Positions 17,164-28,088 of a stretch of DNA of 64,000 bases are shown piece by piece. Below the pieces are notes generated by a model. It was not told the origin of the DNA and made no database searches. It saw nothing but the letters and a program-made list of their open reading frames with translations. The translations under genes were made by a program, and so were the position numbers. The stretch is from Methylicorpusculum sp. (GTDB lineage Bacteria > Pseudomonadota > Gammaproteobacteria > Methylococcales > Methylomonadaceae). Location: NCBI RefSeq assembly GCF_030651835.1, contig NZ_JAUSBX010000004.1, positions 1 to 64,000 of the forward strand, in the 5' to 3' direction. Position 1 is the first letter of the stretch. Every line of letters begins with the position of its first letter.

Positions 17164-19752
17164 ATGGATTCGGAACAGATCAGCTCAAGCAATGCCAATC
17201 AAATGAACTGTGATCTGGGGACGCAACACTATGCGACGCAGCTCGGCAGCTATGATGAAATGTATGCTTCCCGGGGTAAAGTTCAGCCCTATTGGGAAAA
17301 CTTCATGGCCTCGCTCGAAAAAATGGGCGGCGAGGAATTGGCACGACGTCGACAGGAAGCGCAAAGAATTCTTAGGGATAATGGCGTCACTTACAACGTT
17401 TATGCCGACTCAAAAACCCAGGCACGACCTTGGCAGTTGGATCCCGTGCCGCTTCTCATCAGCAGCGAGGAATGGGATAAAATTGCCGCCGGTTTGGTTC
17501 AGCGGGCTGAACTGTTCAATCTGATATTGCAGGATGTTTACGGCGAACAGAATTTACTGAAAAAACGTTTGGTACCGATCGAACTGATTTATGGCCATGA
17601 AGGATTTTTACGTCCCTGTGTCGGCTCATTAAAGGCCAGTCATCAAAAGTTATTCATTTACTCGGCCGATCTTGCAAGAGGGCCTGATGGGCGGATGTGG
17701 GCTTTGGGGAACCGGACCCAGGCACCGTCAGGTGCCGGTTACGCCCTGGAGAACCGGATAGTGATGACCCGGGTTTTGCCGGATCTGTTTCGCGATGCCC
17801 ATGTTCATCGCTTATCCGGATTTTTTCGTTCATTCCGCAGTGGATTGGCGAATCTGGCGGCACATAACAAAGATTTTCCCCGCATCGTCGTGTTGACTCC
17901 GGGCTCACTCAACGAAACCTATTTTGAGCACGCTTATCTTTCGTCGCATCTGGGATATACGCTGGTTCAGGGTGATGATCTCACGGTCAGGGATGGGCGG
18001 GTCTGGTTAAAATCGCTTCAAGGTCTGCATCAGGTCGATGTGATTCTCAGGCGTGTGGATGATTCATTTTGCGATCCGTTGGAGCTTCGTTCAAGTTCGC
18101 GCCTTGGTGTGGCGGGAATTCTGGAGGCGGTCAGAAGGGGCAATGTCACTATCGCCAATCCGTTGGGAAGCAGTGTCTTGGAAAACAATGGCTTGCTGGC
18201 CTTTTTGCCGCGTCTGGCCCGCTACTTTTTAAATCAGGAATTACTGCTGCCCTCTGTCGCGACCTGGTGGTGCGGACAAAAAAGAGAATGTGATTTTGTC
18301 CTGCAAAATCTGGACAGAATGGTAATTAAGGCGGTTAACCGCAGCGCCATGAAAAGGACCGTCTTTGGTTCTCAATTAAGCCGCCAGGAAAAAGAAAATC
18401 TTCGTGCGATGATTTTGGCTAAACCTCACCTTTTTGTGGGTCAGGAAAAAGTAGGGTTTTCAACCGTGCCGGCATTTGTTGACGGACATATAGAGCCTCG
18501 CAATGCGATTTTAAGGAATTTTGTCATTGCGGGTGATAACGGTTATGAAGCCATGCCGGGCGGTTTGACCCGGATTGCCAAGGAACGCGACACGTTTGTC
18601 GTATCCAACCAGGAAGGCGGCTTGAGTAAGGATACCTGGGTATTGGCGGATAAGCCCGAGCATGAAGTCAGTTTATGGCTGAAGCCGCGCCGTAATCAGT
18701 TGGTTGAGCCGGTATTTGAGCCTTTGCCAAGCCGGGCGGCCGATAATCTTTACTGGGTGGGCCGGAATCTGGAACGCTCTGAATCCGCTGCCCGGCTGAT
18801 GCGCACCGTGTTGCAAAATATACTCGAAAATTTAGATACCACCGACGTAAACTTCAAATGCCGTCATGTTTTGCTTAAAGCGCTGACTCAGGTTACCGTG
18901 ACCTATCCGGGCTTTATCCGAGGCGATGAAAGCTTATTGAATAAACCTGAAACCGAATTACTGTCTTTGGCGCGCGATCAAAACCGGATAGGGGCGTTGC
19001 CGTATTCGTTGAACGCATTTCGTCATTCTGCGTTCAATATTCGAGACCTTTGGTCGCTGGATACCTGGCGATGTGTCGATGATATTCAGCAGCGCTGGCA
19101 GCTTCATGTCATTGCGCAGCCTATCTCTATCGAGACATTACTGGATCATCTTAATGAATTGATAACCGGCATTGTCGCATTCACGGGTTTAACCAGTGAG
19201 AGTATGGCGCGTGAATCGGGTTGGTTAATGCTGGATAGCGGGCGAAGACTGGAAAGAGCCTTGATGCTGATTGCCTTGTTACGTTCCACCGTGGTGCTGC
19301 GTCATGAGGAAGCCGTGCAAAACCGGCTGCTGGAAGCGGTGCTCATTTCAACCGACAGTTTGAGTGTTTATCAGCGCCGCTACCGGTCGTTTATCAAGTT
19401 GCCCATGGTGCTGGAGCTTTTGTTAATGGACGAGACGCATCCTCGCTCCCTGGCTTACCAGCTTCAGCAGTTGTGCTCAAATATTACCGCCATGCCTTCT
19501 GAACGGCACACTGGAAAATTAAGTCCTCAAGAGCGCGATATTTTTAAGGCCTATACGGACATACGCTTGGTCAATCTGGTTGAGTTGACCAAAGTCAAAC
19601 AGAATGAAGGGGTTTACAGTCAGCTGGACTCATTGTTGGTCAGTGTCACTGAACGATTATGGCGAGCATCCGACATGATAGCGCAAGCTTATTTCAGTCA
19701 TGCTCAGGATATCCATCAGTTGACGCCGACCCAATCCGAGGAGGAGCTTTGA
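17164..19752 (+). CDS. Circularly permuted ATP-grasp / Alpha-E fusion protein
   Basis: 862 residues in two parts. Residues 1 to about 490 match the circularly permuted type 2 ATP-grasp family (COG2308: YNVYADSKTQARPWQLDPVPLLI, then GHEGFLRPCVG and VLTPGSLNETYFEH). From about 520 to 850 lies the helical Alpha-E domain (COG2307: SRAADNLYWVGRNLERSESAARL). In many genomes these are two adjacent genes; here they are fused. ATP-grasp enzymes form amide bonds through acyl-phosphate intermediates, so with the flanking transglutaminases a peptide-tagging or peptide-synthesis role is predicted. No clear ribosome site precedes the chosen ATG; the next in-frame ATG (MNCDLGTQ) is a possible alternative. 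Confidence 0.85.
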   Translation: MDSEQISSSNANQMNCDLGTQHYATQLGSYDEMYASRGKVQPYWENFMASLEKMGGEELARRRQEAQRILRDNGVTYNVYADSKTQARPWQLDPVPLLISSEEWDKIAAGLVQRAELFNLILQDVYGEQNLLKKRLVPIELIYGHEGFLRPCVGSLKASHQKLFIYSADLARGPDGRMWALGNRTQAPSGAGYALENRIVMTRVLPDLFRDAHVHRLSGFFRSFRSGLANLAAHNKDFPRIVVLTPGSLNETYFEHAYLSSHLGYTLVQGDDLTVRDGRVWLKSLQGLHQVDVILRRVDDSFCDPLELRSSSRLGVAGILEAVRRGNVTIANPLGSSVLENNGLLAFLPRLARYFLNQELLLPSVATWWCGQKRECDFVLQNLDRMVIKAVNRSAMKRTVFGSQLSRQEKENLRAMILAKPHLFVGQEKVGFSTVPAFVDGHIEPRNAILRNFVIAGDNGYEAMPGGLTRIAKERDTFVVSNQEGGLSKDTWVLADKPEHEVSLWLKPRRNQLVEPVFEPLPSRAADNLYWVGRNLERSESAARLMRTVLQNILENLDTTDVNFKCRHVLLKALTQVTVTYPGFIRGDESLLNKPETELLSLARDQNRIGALPYSLNAFRHSAFNIRDLWSLDTWRCVDDIQQRWQLHVIAQPISIETLLDHLNELITGIVAFTGLTSESMARESGWLMLDSGRRLERALMLIALLRSTVVLRHEEAVQNRLLEAVLISTDSLSVYQRRYRSFIKLPMVLELLLMDETHPRSLAYQLQQLCSNITAMPSERHTGKLSPQERDIFKAYTDIRLVNLVELTKVKQNEGVYSQLDSLLVSVTERLWRASDMIAQAYFSHAQDIHQLTPTQSEEEL

Positions 19753-20681
19753 GGTTCAATATCACTCACACGACAACCTACCACTACAGTCAGCCGGTAG
19801 GCTTGTGTCAGAACGAAGCACGTCTTCAACCTCGGGAATTTTGGCGGCAGCAATGTGTTTCCAGTCGGTTTGAGTTAAGTCCTGAACCCAGTGATTTTAA
19901 AGAACGTACCGACTTTTTCGGTAATAGAGTCGCTTACTTTGCAATCCAGCAGTCTCATGCCAAATTGACGGTGACGGCATTGAGCGATGTGATTATCCAC
20001 TCCGGACTTCAGCAGCAAAATGCCATCAGTTCAATTACGTGGGAAGAGGCGAGGTCAATATTGCAGTCGCCGTTCATTCAGGCTCAGTCGCAGGTAAGGT
20101 CTTTAGCTCAGGCCTATTGGGCTGAGGACAATTTTGAGCTGATGGACGCCAGGCAATATTTACTGGATTCGCCTATGGTCGTCAGCAGTGGTGATCTGGC
20201 CGGATATGCCGGAGCTTCATTTTTACCGAATAGGCCGCTGATCGATGCGGTCGCCGATTTAATGCGCAGGATTTACAACGACTTTACTTACGATCCTGCG
20301 TTTACGACGATTGCAACACCGCTATCCGATGTTTTATTGCACAGGCGGGGGGTGTGTCAGGATTTTGCTCATTTGGCAATCGGCTGTCTGCGCTCATACG
20401 GACTTGCAGCCCGCTATGTGAGTGGCTACATTGAATCGACACCGATGCCGGGCGTGCAAAGGCTGGTAGGGGCTGATGCCTCACATGCCTGGTTTGCGGT
20501 GTATATTCCCGGTACCGGGTGGTGCGAGTTCGATCCTACCAATAACAAGATGCCGACAGACCAGCATATTACTTTAGCCTGGGGACGCGATTACAGTGAT
20601 GTGACGCCTTTAAAAGGCGTCGCATACGGGGGCGGTCAGCATACTTTGTTGGTTTCGGTCGATGTGATGCGTGTGAGTTGA
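19749..20681 (+). CDS. Transglutaminase-like cysteine protease
   Basis: 310 residues of the bacterial transglutaminase-like family (COG1305). A beta-rich N-terminal domain (RFNITHTTTYHYSQPVGLCQNEARL) precedes the catalytic core, with Cys203 (RGVCQDFAHLA), His in DASHAWFAVY and Asp in EFDPTNNK. The start is inferred as TTG at 19749, which overlaps the stop of the upstream gene in a TTGA arrangement and has GAGGAG 3 bases upstream. This points to translational coupling. Bacterial members hydrolyse peptide bonds more often than they cross-link. It probably acts on the product of the ATP-grasp protein. Confidence 0.85.
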   Translation: MRFNITHTTTYHYSQPVGLCQNEARLQPREFWRQQCVSSRFELSPEPSDFKERTDFFGNRVAYFAIQQSHAKLTVTALSDVIIHSGLQQQNAISSITWEEARSILQSPFIQAQSQVRSLAQAYWAEDNFELMDARQYLLDSPMVVSSGDLAGYAGASFLPNRPLIDAVADLMRRIYNDFTYDPAFTTIATPLSDVLLHRRGVCQDFAHLAIGCLRSYGLAARYVSGYIESTPMPGVQRLVGADASHAWFAVYIPGTGWCEFDPTNNKMPTDQHITLAWGRDYSDVTPLKGVAYGGGQHTLLVSVDVMRVS

Positions 20682-20701
20682 AAAGGGCAGGCAACCCTTT
20701 T
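20681..20701. terminator. Hairpin between convergent genes
   Basis: AAAAGGG and CCCTTTT form a 7-bp stem around a 7-base loop directly at the transglutaminase stop codon, ending in TTTTC. It is A-flanked on one side and T-flanked on the other, so it could stop transcription from both sides. Confidence 0.5.
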
Positions 20702-20740
20702 CATTCAGCGCTCAGAGTACTATCAAAAATAGGTAACAGG

Positions 20741-21658
<918 letters not shown>

Positions 21659-21900
21659 TTAAGGTCTTTTTTAGTTCAATGTGTTTGAAAACCGGAATTG
21701 ACGTGGCTATTGTAAAGCTATCTTGTTATGAAAGTTTTTAAGTTTTACTGATGCTGTTCGATATTTTTGGCTAAACGTTTGGCGAGAAACGCTGTTGACT
21801 CATAGATGCTGACTTTACGGCAGCATCCACAAAAAGCTCTTGTTGACGGAGAATGAACGGAATTCTTTTGTTGCATGGTTATAAAGAAATTTGTCCATTA

Positions 21901-21916
21901 TGTGATATTGGTCACA
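21901..21916. promoter_or_regulatory. CRP/FNR-family-like operator
   Basis: TGTGATATTGGTCACA is a perfect TGTGA-N6-TCACA inverted repeat, the core CRP consensus. It overlaps the -35 region of the candidate promoter below, 75 bp upstream of the PEP-CTERM-like gene. Which family member binds is not known. Confidence 0.6.
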
Positions 21917-21937
21917 ATATTTAATTTAGTTTATACT
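21908..21937 (+). promoter_or_regulatory. Candidate sigma-70 promoter
   Basis: TTGGTC (21908-21913) and TATACT (21932-21937) are 18 bases apart, about 50 bases before the ATG of the secreted protein. The CRP-like site covers the -35 hexamer, so the bound protein could either activate or block. Confidence 0.45.
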
Positions 21938-21989
21938 AGCGGGCAGTAAGTAAGTTGTTTTTGATTTTTTAACCAGTCGGAGAAAGTGT

Positions 21990-22649
21990 ATGAGAAAAAT
22001 TACCCCCAGTAGCGCGATGCTCGCGGGCTTATTAATGGCAAGTGCCGGCTCTGCAAGTGCAGGCACCGTGACATTTAATTCTTTTGACCAATACGGTTCT
22101 GACTTTGTTAATTATGTTGTTACTATTGACGATTTGACTGAAAATGTTTTTACTGTCAATGTAAAAATTGCTGAGAACAGTCCAAATAGCGGCGACATTC
22201 TGGGTATCGCATTTGACTTGAATTATGAGTTCACAGACAAAAATTTAAATATAAAAGGTAGCGATATTACCAAAATCGGTTTTAATACTTTGAATAATCA
22301 AGGTGGCAACAATTTCAATGGTTCAGGCGCTAATTTGTTTTCCGGTGGCACGCCTGATGTACTGTTGACTATTGGCAGATCAGGCTCGGGTTTTGATTTT
22401 ATCACTCAAACCAGTTTTACCATCGCCAGCTTGGGTAATGCTTTAGACGCAGCTTTTTCTGAAACTGTATTCGGAATCAGAGCTCAGACAGTTGGACTCA
22501 ATGGCAATGGTAGTTCAAAAGATATTGCCTCGTTCTCTACTTTTGAAGGCGCGCCTGTTCCTGTTCCAGCAGCTGTTTGGTTCATGGGTACGGGGTTATT
22601 GGGATTGTTAGGCTTTGCCCGTGCACGTAAAACGGCTGTTGCTGCTTAA
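21990..22649 (+). CDS. Secreted protein with PEP-CTERM-like sorting tail
   Basis: 219 residues. A signal peptide (MRKITPSSAMLAGLLMASAGSASAG) is followed by a Gly/Asn/Asp-rich, beta-type exported domain. The C-terminus carries VPVPAAVWFMGTGLLGLLG then RARK: the three-part sorting signal of motif, membrane helix and basic cluster used by exosortases. The motif is VPVPAAVW rather than the literal PEP triplet, a variant common in some Gammaproteobacteria. After cleavage such proteins go to the exopolysaccharide or cell surface. GGAGA precedes the ATG. No exosortase gene is in the window. Confidence 0.8.
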   Translation: MRKITPSSAMLAGLLMASAGSASAGTVTFNSFDQYGSDFVNYVVTIDDLTENVFTVNVKIAENSPNSGDILGIAFDLNYEFTDKNLNIKGSDITKIGFNTLNNQGGNNFNGSGANLFSGGTPDVLLTIGRSGSGFDFITQTSFTIASLGNALDAAFSETVFGIRAQTVGLNGNGSSKDIASFSTFEGAPVPVPAAVWFMGTGLLGLLGFARARKTAVAA

Positions 22650-22686
22650 TAAAATTCGCTGATAAGAAAAGATTCCACGTGTGACT

Positions 22687-22722
22687 AAAAAGCCCGCCCT
22701 TGAATACAAGGGCGGGCTTTTT
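22687..22722. terminator. Bidirectional Rho-independent terminator
   Basis: AAAAAGCCCGCCCTTG pairs with CAAGGGCGGGCTTTTT around an AATA loop: a long GC-rich stem with A- and T-tracts on both sides. It separates the rightward secreted protein gene from the leftward DUF1415 gene. Confidence 0.9.
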
Positions 22723-22726
22723 ATTT

Positions 22727-23284
22727 TTAAGCGTTATTATTTTTCGTGTAACAGGCTGCGAGACGTTTTTGCATTTGCTCCAAACCTAATTTTCTGGTCA
22801 AAGCTATATTGTTTTCGGGGATTAAGCTCGCATCAGGGTGTTGCGCTATCGCCATTTCCAGGTCGCTCTCTCTCAGCAGGTGCAGCATGGGATAAGGTGA
22901 CCGGTTAGTGAAGTTGGCGGGGTCGCTGTCATCACAACTATCAAACCGGTAATCAGGATGAAAGCTTGCCAGCTGATAAATGCCTTCATAACCGTTATCG
23001 AGCAGCAAGTCCTCGGCTAATCCAAGTAGTTCCAGATAGTCATCGAATTCAGAGAAAGCCTCGGCATAAATCAACAAAGTTGTTGCGATATCGGGGTTTT
23101 TATCCAGTCGTTTAAACTCATCAAGCAGCAGGTCCAGGCAATATGCGGTATTAAGCTCAAAGCAGATGCTGTAACGGATACGCTTTTGTTCATGAACTTT
23201 ACGCGCGAAAGGGCACAGATTTAAGTCGATGACGACGGTTTCCAGCCAATACCGGGTCTGTTCGGTTATTTCTTCAGGCGACAC
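22727..23284 (-). CDS. DUF1415 family protein
   Basis: 185 residues matching DUF1415: TRYWLETVVIDLNLCPFARKV at the N-terminus, where the LNLCPFA motif with its Cys is diagnostic, then TTLLIYAEAFSEFDDYLELL and YQLASFHPDYRFD. The start is GTG at 23282-23284. Function is unknown; the family is widespread in Proteobacteria and cytoplasmic. It shares orientation with the CBS gene upstream, but a terminator lies between them. Confidence 0.85.
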   Translation of the reverse strand: MSPEEITEQTRYWLETVVIDLNLCPFARKVHEQKRIRYSICFELNTAYCLDLLLDEFKRLDKNPDIATTLLIYAEAFSEFDDYLELLGLAEDLLLDNGYEGIYQLASFHPDYRFDSCDDSDPANFTNRSPYPMLHLLRESDLEMAIAQHPDASLIPENNIALTRKLGLEQMQKRLAACYTKNNNA

Positions 23285-23308
23285 GTATTTTTATTTTTAA
23301 AGATAAAT

Positions 23309-23331
23309 AAAAAAGCCCCGAAGGGCTTTTT
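23309..23331 (-). terminator. Rho-independent terminator of the CBS gene
   Basis: Reading leftward, AAAAAGCCC-TTCG-GGGCTTTTTT forms a stem with a stable TTCG tetraloop and a T-tract 11 bases past the CBS-protein stop. Confidence 0.85.
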
Positions 23332-23341
23332 GTTTTAAAGC

Positions 23342-23812
23342 TTAAGTATGGCTGACGCCGTCAGAGATACGTTCTTCTCGTGCTTCATTGGCTTTTTGAA
23401 TCTTTGCAAAAACCCTCAGAATATCGGTGGCCGAGACAATGCCGACTAATTTATGATTCTGGTCAACCACTGGTAATGCGCCAACTTTGTTTTCAGCCAT
23501 AATTCCGGCCGCTTCTGACGCATAGGTTTCAGGGTTAACGGTTAATACGCCCCGGCGCATAATGTGTTGAACTTTTTGGGGAATGACATGGAGTAAAGTT
23601 GATCCTTCAACCGGTTCAATCGATTTGGAATTGCTTTTAGGCCCCAGCGCTTTGTATAAATCCCTATCAGAGACAATGCCAATCACTTTACCTTTTTCAG
23701 TCACGGGTAAATGCCTGACTTTTTCGTAATGGATCAAGAAAAAGACGCGATCAACCATGTCATGCTGGTCAACCGTGAATACTTTAGTTGTCATTAAATC
23801 TGCAACGCGCAT
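23342..23812 (-). CDS. Two-CBS-domain protein
   Basis: 156 residues made of a CBS pair: first repeat about residues 1-70 (MRVADLMTTKVFTVDQHDMV...VIGIVSDRDLYKAL), second about 83-140 (HIMRRGVLTVNPETYASEAAGIM...LVGIVSATDILRVF). CBS pairs bind adenosyl compounds such as AMP, ATP or SAM and act as sensors. There is no attached enzyme or channel domain, so the partner is unknown. GGAG lies about 10 bases before the ATG. Confidence 0.85.
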   Translation of the reverse strand: MRVADLMTTKVFTVDQHDMVDRVFFLIHYEKVRHLPVTEKGKVIGIVSDRDLYKALGPKSNSKSIEPVEGSTLLHVIPQKVQHIMRRGVLTVNPETYASEAAGIMAENKVGALPVVDQNHKLVGIVSATDILRVFAKIQKANEAREERISDGVSHT

Positions 23813-23970
23813 GTAACTTTACTCCTAAGTTTTATAAAACCGGCTAAGAATAGGGAAATAATCATATTTTTACAAGAGTTAATAGATGTTCTGATATAAA
23901 ATGGAGTGTTTAATTCTATTGACTTTCTGCTGGTGTATCGACGCGGTATTTTTACTTTACACCAGTCTGA

Positions 23971-24648
<678 letters not shown>

Positions 24649-24733
24649 TTAAATTGTTTCCGGTTTAACCGCTAAACGGCTTGCCGGTTTTTTCTTCATT
24701 GCCGGCAGTCCGGCGTAATTCATTGATAAAGCT

Positions 24734-26146
24734 ATGCCAGGTAAAACTTTATACGACAAATTATGGGACGATCATGTGGTTTATACGGACGAAGACGGTT
24801 CCGCGTTGATTTATATCGATCGCCAATTGGTCCATGAGGTCACTTCGCCTCAAGCCTTTGAAGGACTTCGTTTGGCAGGGCGTCAGCCTTGGCGCAGATC
24901 CAGAAATCTGGCCGTCGCCGACCATAACGTACCAACGACCGATAGGGATAAGGGGATTGCCGATCCGATCTCACGCTTACAGGTTGAGACGCTGGATCAA
25001 AATTGCACGGAATTTGGAATAACCGAATTTAATATGACGGATATCAGGCAAGGTATCGTGCATGTTGTCGGGCCCGAGCAAGGGGCGACCTTGCCCGGAA
25101 TGACCGTGGTCTGTGGTGACTCTCATACCTCGACACACGGTGCTTCGGGGGCGTTGGCGTTCGGTATCGGAACTTCCGAAGTCGAACATGTTTTAGCAAC
25201 GCAATGTCTGGTGCAGAAAAAAGCCAAGAACCTGCTGATTAAGGTTGAAGGTCAAGTCGGACCGGGTGTCACGGCAAAAGATATCGTGCTGGCAATCATC
25301 GGTAAAATCGGCACTGCAGGCGGTAACGGTTACACCATTGAGTTTGCCGGTTCAGCCATCAGAGCCTTGTCCATGGAAGGGCGCATGACCGTCTGTAATA
25401 TGGCGATTGAAGCAGGTGCGCGAGCCGGTTTGATCGGCGTTGATGAGATTACCATTGACTATTACCGCGATAGACCTTTTGCTCCGAAAGGAAGCGACTG
25501 GTTTATGGCTGAACGCTTGTGGCGTTTGCTTCATTCGGATGCCGATGCGGTGTTCGATAAAGTGGTTGAACTGGATGCAACGCAAATCAAGCCGCAAGTG
25601 ACCTGGGGAACCTCGCCTGAATTAGTCGTGCCGGTTGATGCATCAGTGCCTGATCCAAGCCTTGAAACCGATCCGGTCAAAAAGGAGAGCATGCTGCGTG
25701 CCTTGCAATACATGGATCTTAAAGCCGGTCAGGCTATAACCGGCATTTATCTCGATAAAATATTCATTGGATCTTGCACAAACTCGCGTATTGAAGATTT
25801 GCGAGCAGCGGCTGAAGTGGCAAAAGGGAAAAAGATTGCAGCCAATATCAAACTGGCCATGGTCGTTCCTGGGTCCGGTCTGGTCAAGCAGCAGGCTGAA
25901 GCCGAAGGCTTGGATAAGGTGTTTATAGAAGCTGGTTTTGAATGGCGCGATCCGGGTTGCTCAATGTGCCTGGCGATGAATGCCGATAAACTGGACCCCG
26001 GCGAGCGTTGTGCCTCAACTTCCAATCGAAACTTTGAAGGCCGGCAGGGATACGGAGGCAGAACACATCTGGTCAGTCCCGCAATGGCTGCAGCTGCAGC
26101 AATCGCAGGCCATTTCGTTGATGTCAGCAAACTGAGCGGTAATTAA
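24734..26146 (+). CDS. leuC: 3-isopropylmalate dehydratase large subunit
   Basis: 470 residues of the aconitase family. With LeuD it isomerises 2- to 3-isopropylmalate in leucine synthesis. The 4Fe-4S cysteines are visible in [14 protein letters not shown] and [11 protein letters not shown]; substrate-binding segments [13 protein letters not shown] and [12 protein letters not shown] are intact. The leuD start lies 2 bases past the stop, so the two are co-transcribed and probably coupled. It begins [16 protein letters not shown], as expected. Confidence 0.95.
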   Translation: MPGKTLYDKLWDDHVVYTDEDGSALIYIDRQLVHEVTSPQAFEGLRLAGRQPWRRSRNLAVADHNVPTTDRDKGIADPISRLQVETLDQNCTEFGITEFNMTDIRQGIVHVVGPEQGATLPGMTVVCGDSHTSTHGASGALAFGIGTSEVEHVLATQCLVQKKAKNLLIKVEGQVGPGVTAKDIVLAIIGKIGTAGGNGYTIEFAGSAIRALSMEGRMTVCNMAIEAGARAGLIGVDEITIDYYRDRPFAPKGSDWFMAERLWRLLHSDADAVFDKVVELDATQIKPQVTWGTSPELVVPVDASVPDPSLETDPVKKESMLRALQYMDLKAGQAITGIYLDKIFIGSCTNSRIEDLRAAAEVAKGKKIAANIKLAMVVPGSGLVKQQAEAEGLDKVFIEAGFEWRDPGCSMCLAMNADKLDPGERCASTSNRNFEGRQGYGGRTHLVSPAMAAAAAIAGHFVDVSKLSGN

Positions 26147-26148
26147 CC

Positions 26149-26784
26149 ATGAAACCATTTACCAGACTAACTGCATTAGTGGCTCCGCTAGATCGGGCAA
26201 ATGTCGATACCGACGCGATAATTCCCAAACAGTTTTTAAAATCTATTCGTCGTTCAGGTTTTGGGCCTTTTCTTTTCGATGAATGGCGTTATCTGGATAG
26301 AGGCGAGCCAGAGATGGATTGTACTCATCGCCCTATAAATCCGGATTTTGTTTTAAACAAGCCGGAGTACCAAGGTGTTGAGATATTGTTGACGCGTGAG
26401 AATTTCGGCTGTGGATCTTCACGGGAACATGCTCCTTGGGCACTCGAGGACTTTGGTTTTAGAGCGATCATCGCAACCAGTTTTGCCGATATTTTTTATA
26501 ACAACTGCTTTAAAAATGGACTATTGCCGATTGTGCTCGATAGCGCCATCGTTGATGACTTGTTTCATGAACAGGGTAAGGGTTATCAACTGACCATTGA
26601 TCTTGAAACTCAGACAATAACAACGCCAAGCGCTAATACAATATCATTCGAGATCGATTCAGCCCGAAAATACCGACTTTTAAATGGTCTGGATGATATA
26701 GCCTTAACCCTGCTTCACGCTGATTCAATCAAAGCTTATGAAGTTGAGCGTGCAAAACGGGCTCCTTGGTTATTTGCAGATTGA
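26149..26784 (+). CDS. leuD: 3-isopropylmalate dehydratase small subunit
   Basis: 211 residues, the swivel domain partner of LeuC. Motifs: [17 protein letters not shown] at the N-terminus, [15 protein letters not shown] for substrate binding, and [17 protein letters not shown]. In many gammaproteobacteria leuB follows; here the next gene is asd after a 211-bp gap that holds a TGGCCTG/CAGGCCA hairpin (26831-26852) without a good T-tract. Confidence 0.95.
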   Translation: MKPFTRLTALVAPLDRANVDTDAIIPKQFLKSIRRSGFGPFLFDEWRYLDRGEPEMDCTHRPINPDFVLNKPEYQGVEILLTRENFGCGSSREHAPWALEDFGFRAIIATSFADIFYNNCFKNGLLPIVLDSAIVDDLFHEQGKGYQLTIDLETQTITTPSANTISFEIDSARKYRLLNGLDDIALTLLHADSIKAYEVERAKRAPWLFAD

Positions 26785-26995
26785 TACCTTATAAGATTGC
26801 TCAACGAGCTTGTAAGCATTGAAAAAAACTTGGCCTGTTAAAAATCAGGCCATAACAGACGCTTTATAGATCAGAAATCACTGCTTTAGTTTCCTGGGCG
26901 CCTATAGCAGATAGATATTCTAAAGGCACAATAAGAATCAGCATCACCGAACGGGCGATGCCGTTAAATCAGCATTAACACACGAGAAATAAACA

Positions 26996-28018
26996 ATGAC
27001 AAAACTTTATAACGTCGCAGTCGTAGGTGCAACAGGCGCTGTCGGTGAAGCGATGCTATCGATATTAGAAGAACGCAATTTTCCGGTGGGTGAGGTCTAT
27101 GCGCTGGCCAGCAGTCGTTCCGAAGGAAAACGAATCCACTTTAAAGGCTCCTATCTAAAAGTACAGGATTTAGCCGATTTTGATTTTTCCAAAGTACAAA
27201 TCGGTTTATTTTCTCCCGGCGCATCGGTATCGGCAGAATATGCGCCCAAAGCCGCAGCCGCCGGCTGTATCGTGATAGATAACACATCACAGTTTCGATA
27301 CGACGATGACATTCCTTTGGTGGTCCCTGAAGTCAATCCTCATCGAATTGCCGATTATAAAAACAGAGGCATCATTGCCAACCCAAATTGCTCAACGATT
27401 CAAATGCTGGTCGCGTTAAAACCCATTTATGACGCGGTGGGCATTGATCGCATCAATGTGTGCACGTATCAGGCTGTCTCAGGAACGGGCAAAGAGGCCA
27501 TCGAAGAATTGGTTCAGCAGACAGCTGCGTTATTAAACGGCAAGCCGGCTCAGTCGTCGGTTTATCCTAAACAGATTGCATTTAACGTGTTGCCGCAAAT
27601 TGATGTGTTTATGGATAATGGCTACACCAAAGAAGAAATGAAAATGGTCTGGGAAACGCGAAAAATCATGGAGGATGATAGCATTCAGGTCAATCCTACT
27701 GCTGTCCGGGTTCCTGTGTTCTATGGGCATTCCGAAGCGGTCCATATTGAGACGCGCAAAAAAATAGATGCGGAAACCGCAAGAAAGTTACTGGCCCGTG
27801 CGCCTGGTGTTACGGTAATGGACGCGCGCAAGGATGGCGGCTACCCCACGGCAGTAACCGAATCTTCCGGGCATGATAATGTTTTTGTCGGTCGCATCAG
27901 AGAAGACATTTCGCATCCATTAGGCTTGGATCTTTGGGTTGTAGGGGATAACGTTAGGAAAGGTGCGGCCTTGAACAGTGTGCAAATAGCCGAAGAGCTG
28001 GTAAAAAATTACATCTAA
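26996..28018 (+). CDS. asd: Aspartate-semialdehyde dehydrogenase
   Basis: 340 residues. It reduces aspartyl-phosphate to aspartate semialdehyde for lysine/diaminopimelate, threonine and methionine. The NADP-binding VVGATGAVGEAML is at the N-terminus, and the active-site Cys132 lies in NPNCSTIQM. The YQAVSGTGKEAIEEL segment and the C-terminal GDNVRKGAALNSVQIAE are typical. The ATG has a weak GAGAAA site. The asd-fimV adjacency is conserved in gammaproteobacteria such as Pseudomonas. Confidence 0.95.
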   Translation: MTKLYNVAVVGATGAVGEAMLSILEERNFPVGEVYALASSRSEGKRIHFKGSYLKVQDLADFDFSKVQIGLFSPGASVSAEYAPKAAAAGCIVIDNTSQFRYDDDIPLVVPEVNPHRIADYKNRGIIANPNCSTIQMLVALKPIYDAVGIDRINVCTYQAVSGTGKEAIEELVQQTAALLNGKPAQSSVYPKQIAFNVLPQIDVFMDNGYTKEEMKMVWETRKIMEDDSIQVNPTAVRVPVFYGHSEAVHIETRKKIDAETARKLLARAPGVTVMDARKDGGYPTAVTESSGHDNVFVGRIREDISHPLGLDLWVVGDNVRKGAALNSVQIAEELVKNYI

Positions 28019-28088
28019 GCTAAGCTTATTTCTGTATTTGGCTGATCCGAGTTTAGACAGTGGTAAATGTGTATAGAAGGAGAACAAT

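Noticed and set aside
21770-21860. GCGAGAAACGCT...CGGCAGCATCC stretch upstream of the PEP-CTERM-like gene, recalling family 1
   Set aside because: It shares short words in the right order but has no terminal repeats or flank duplication, so it was not called a copy.
26831-26852. TGGCCTG/CAGGCCA hairpin as the leuD terminator
   Set aside because: There is no T-tract on the rightward strand; the T-run is on the other strand, where no gene ends.
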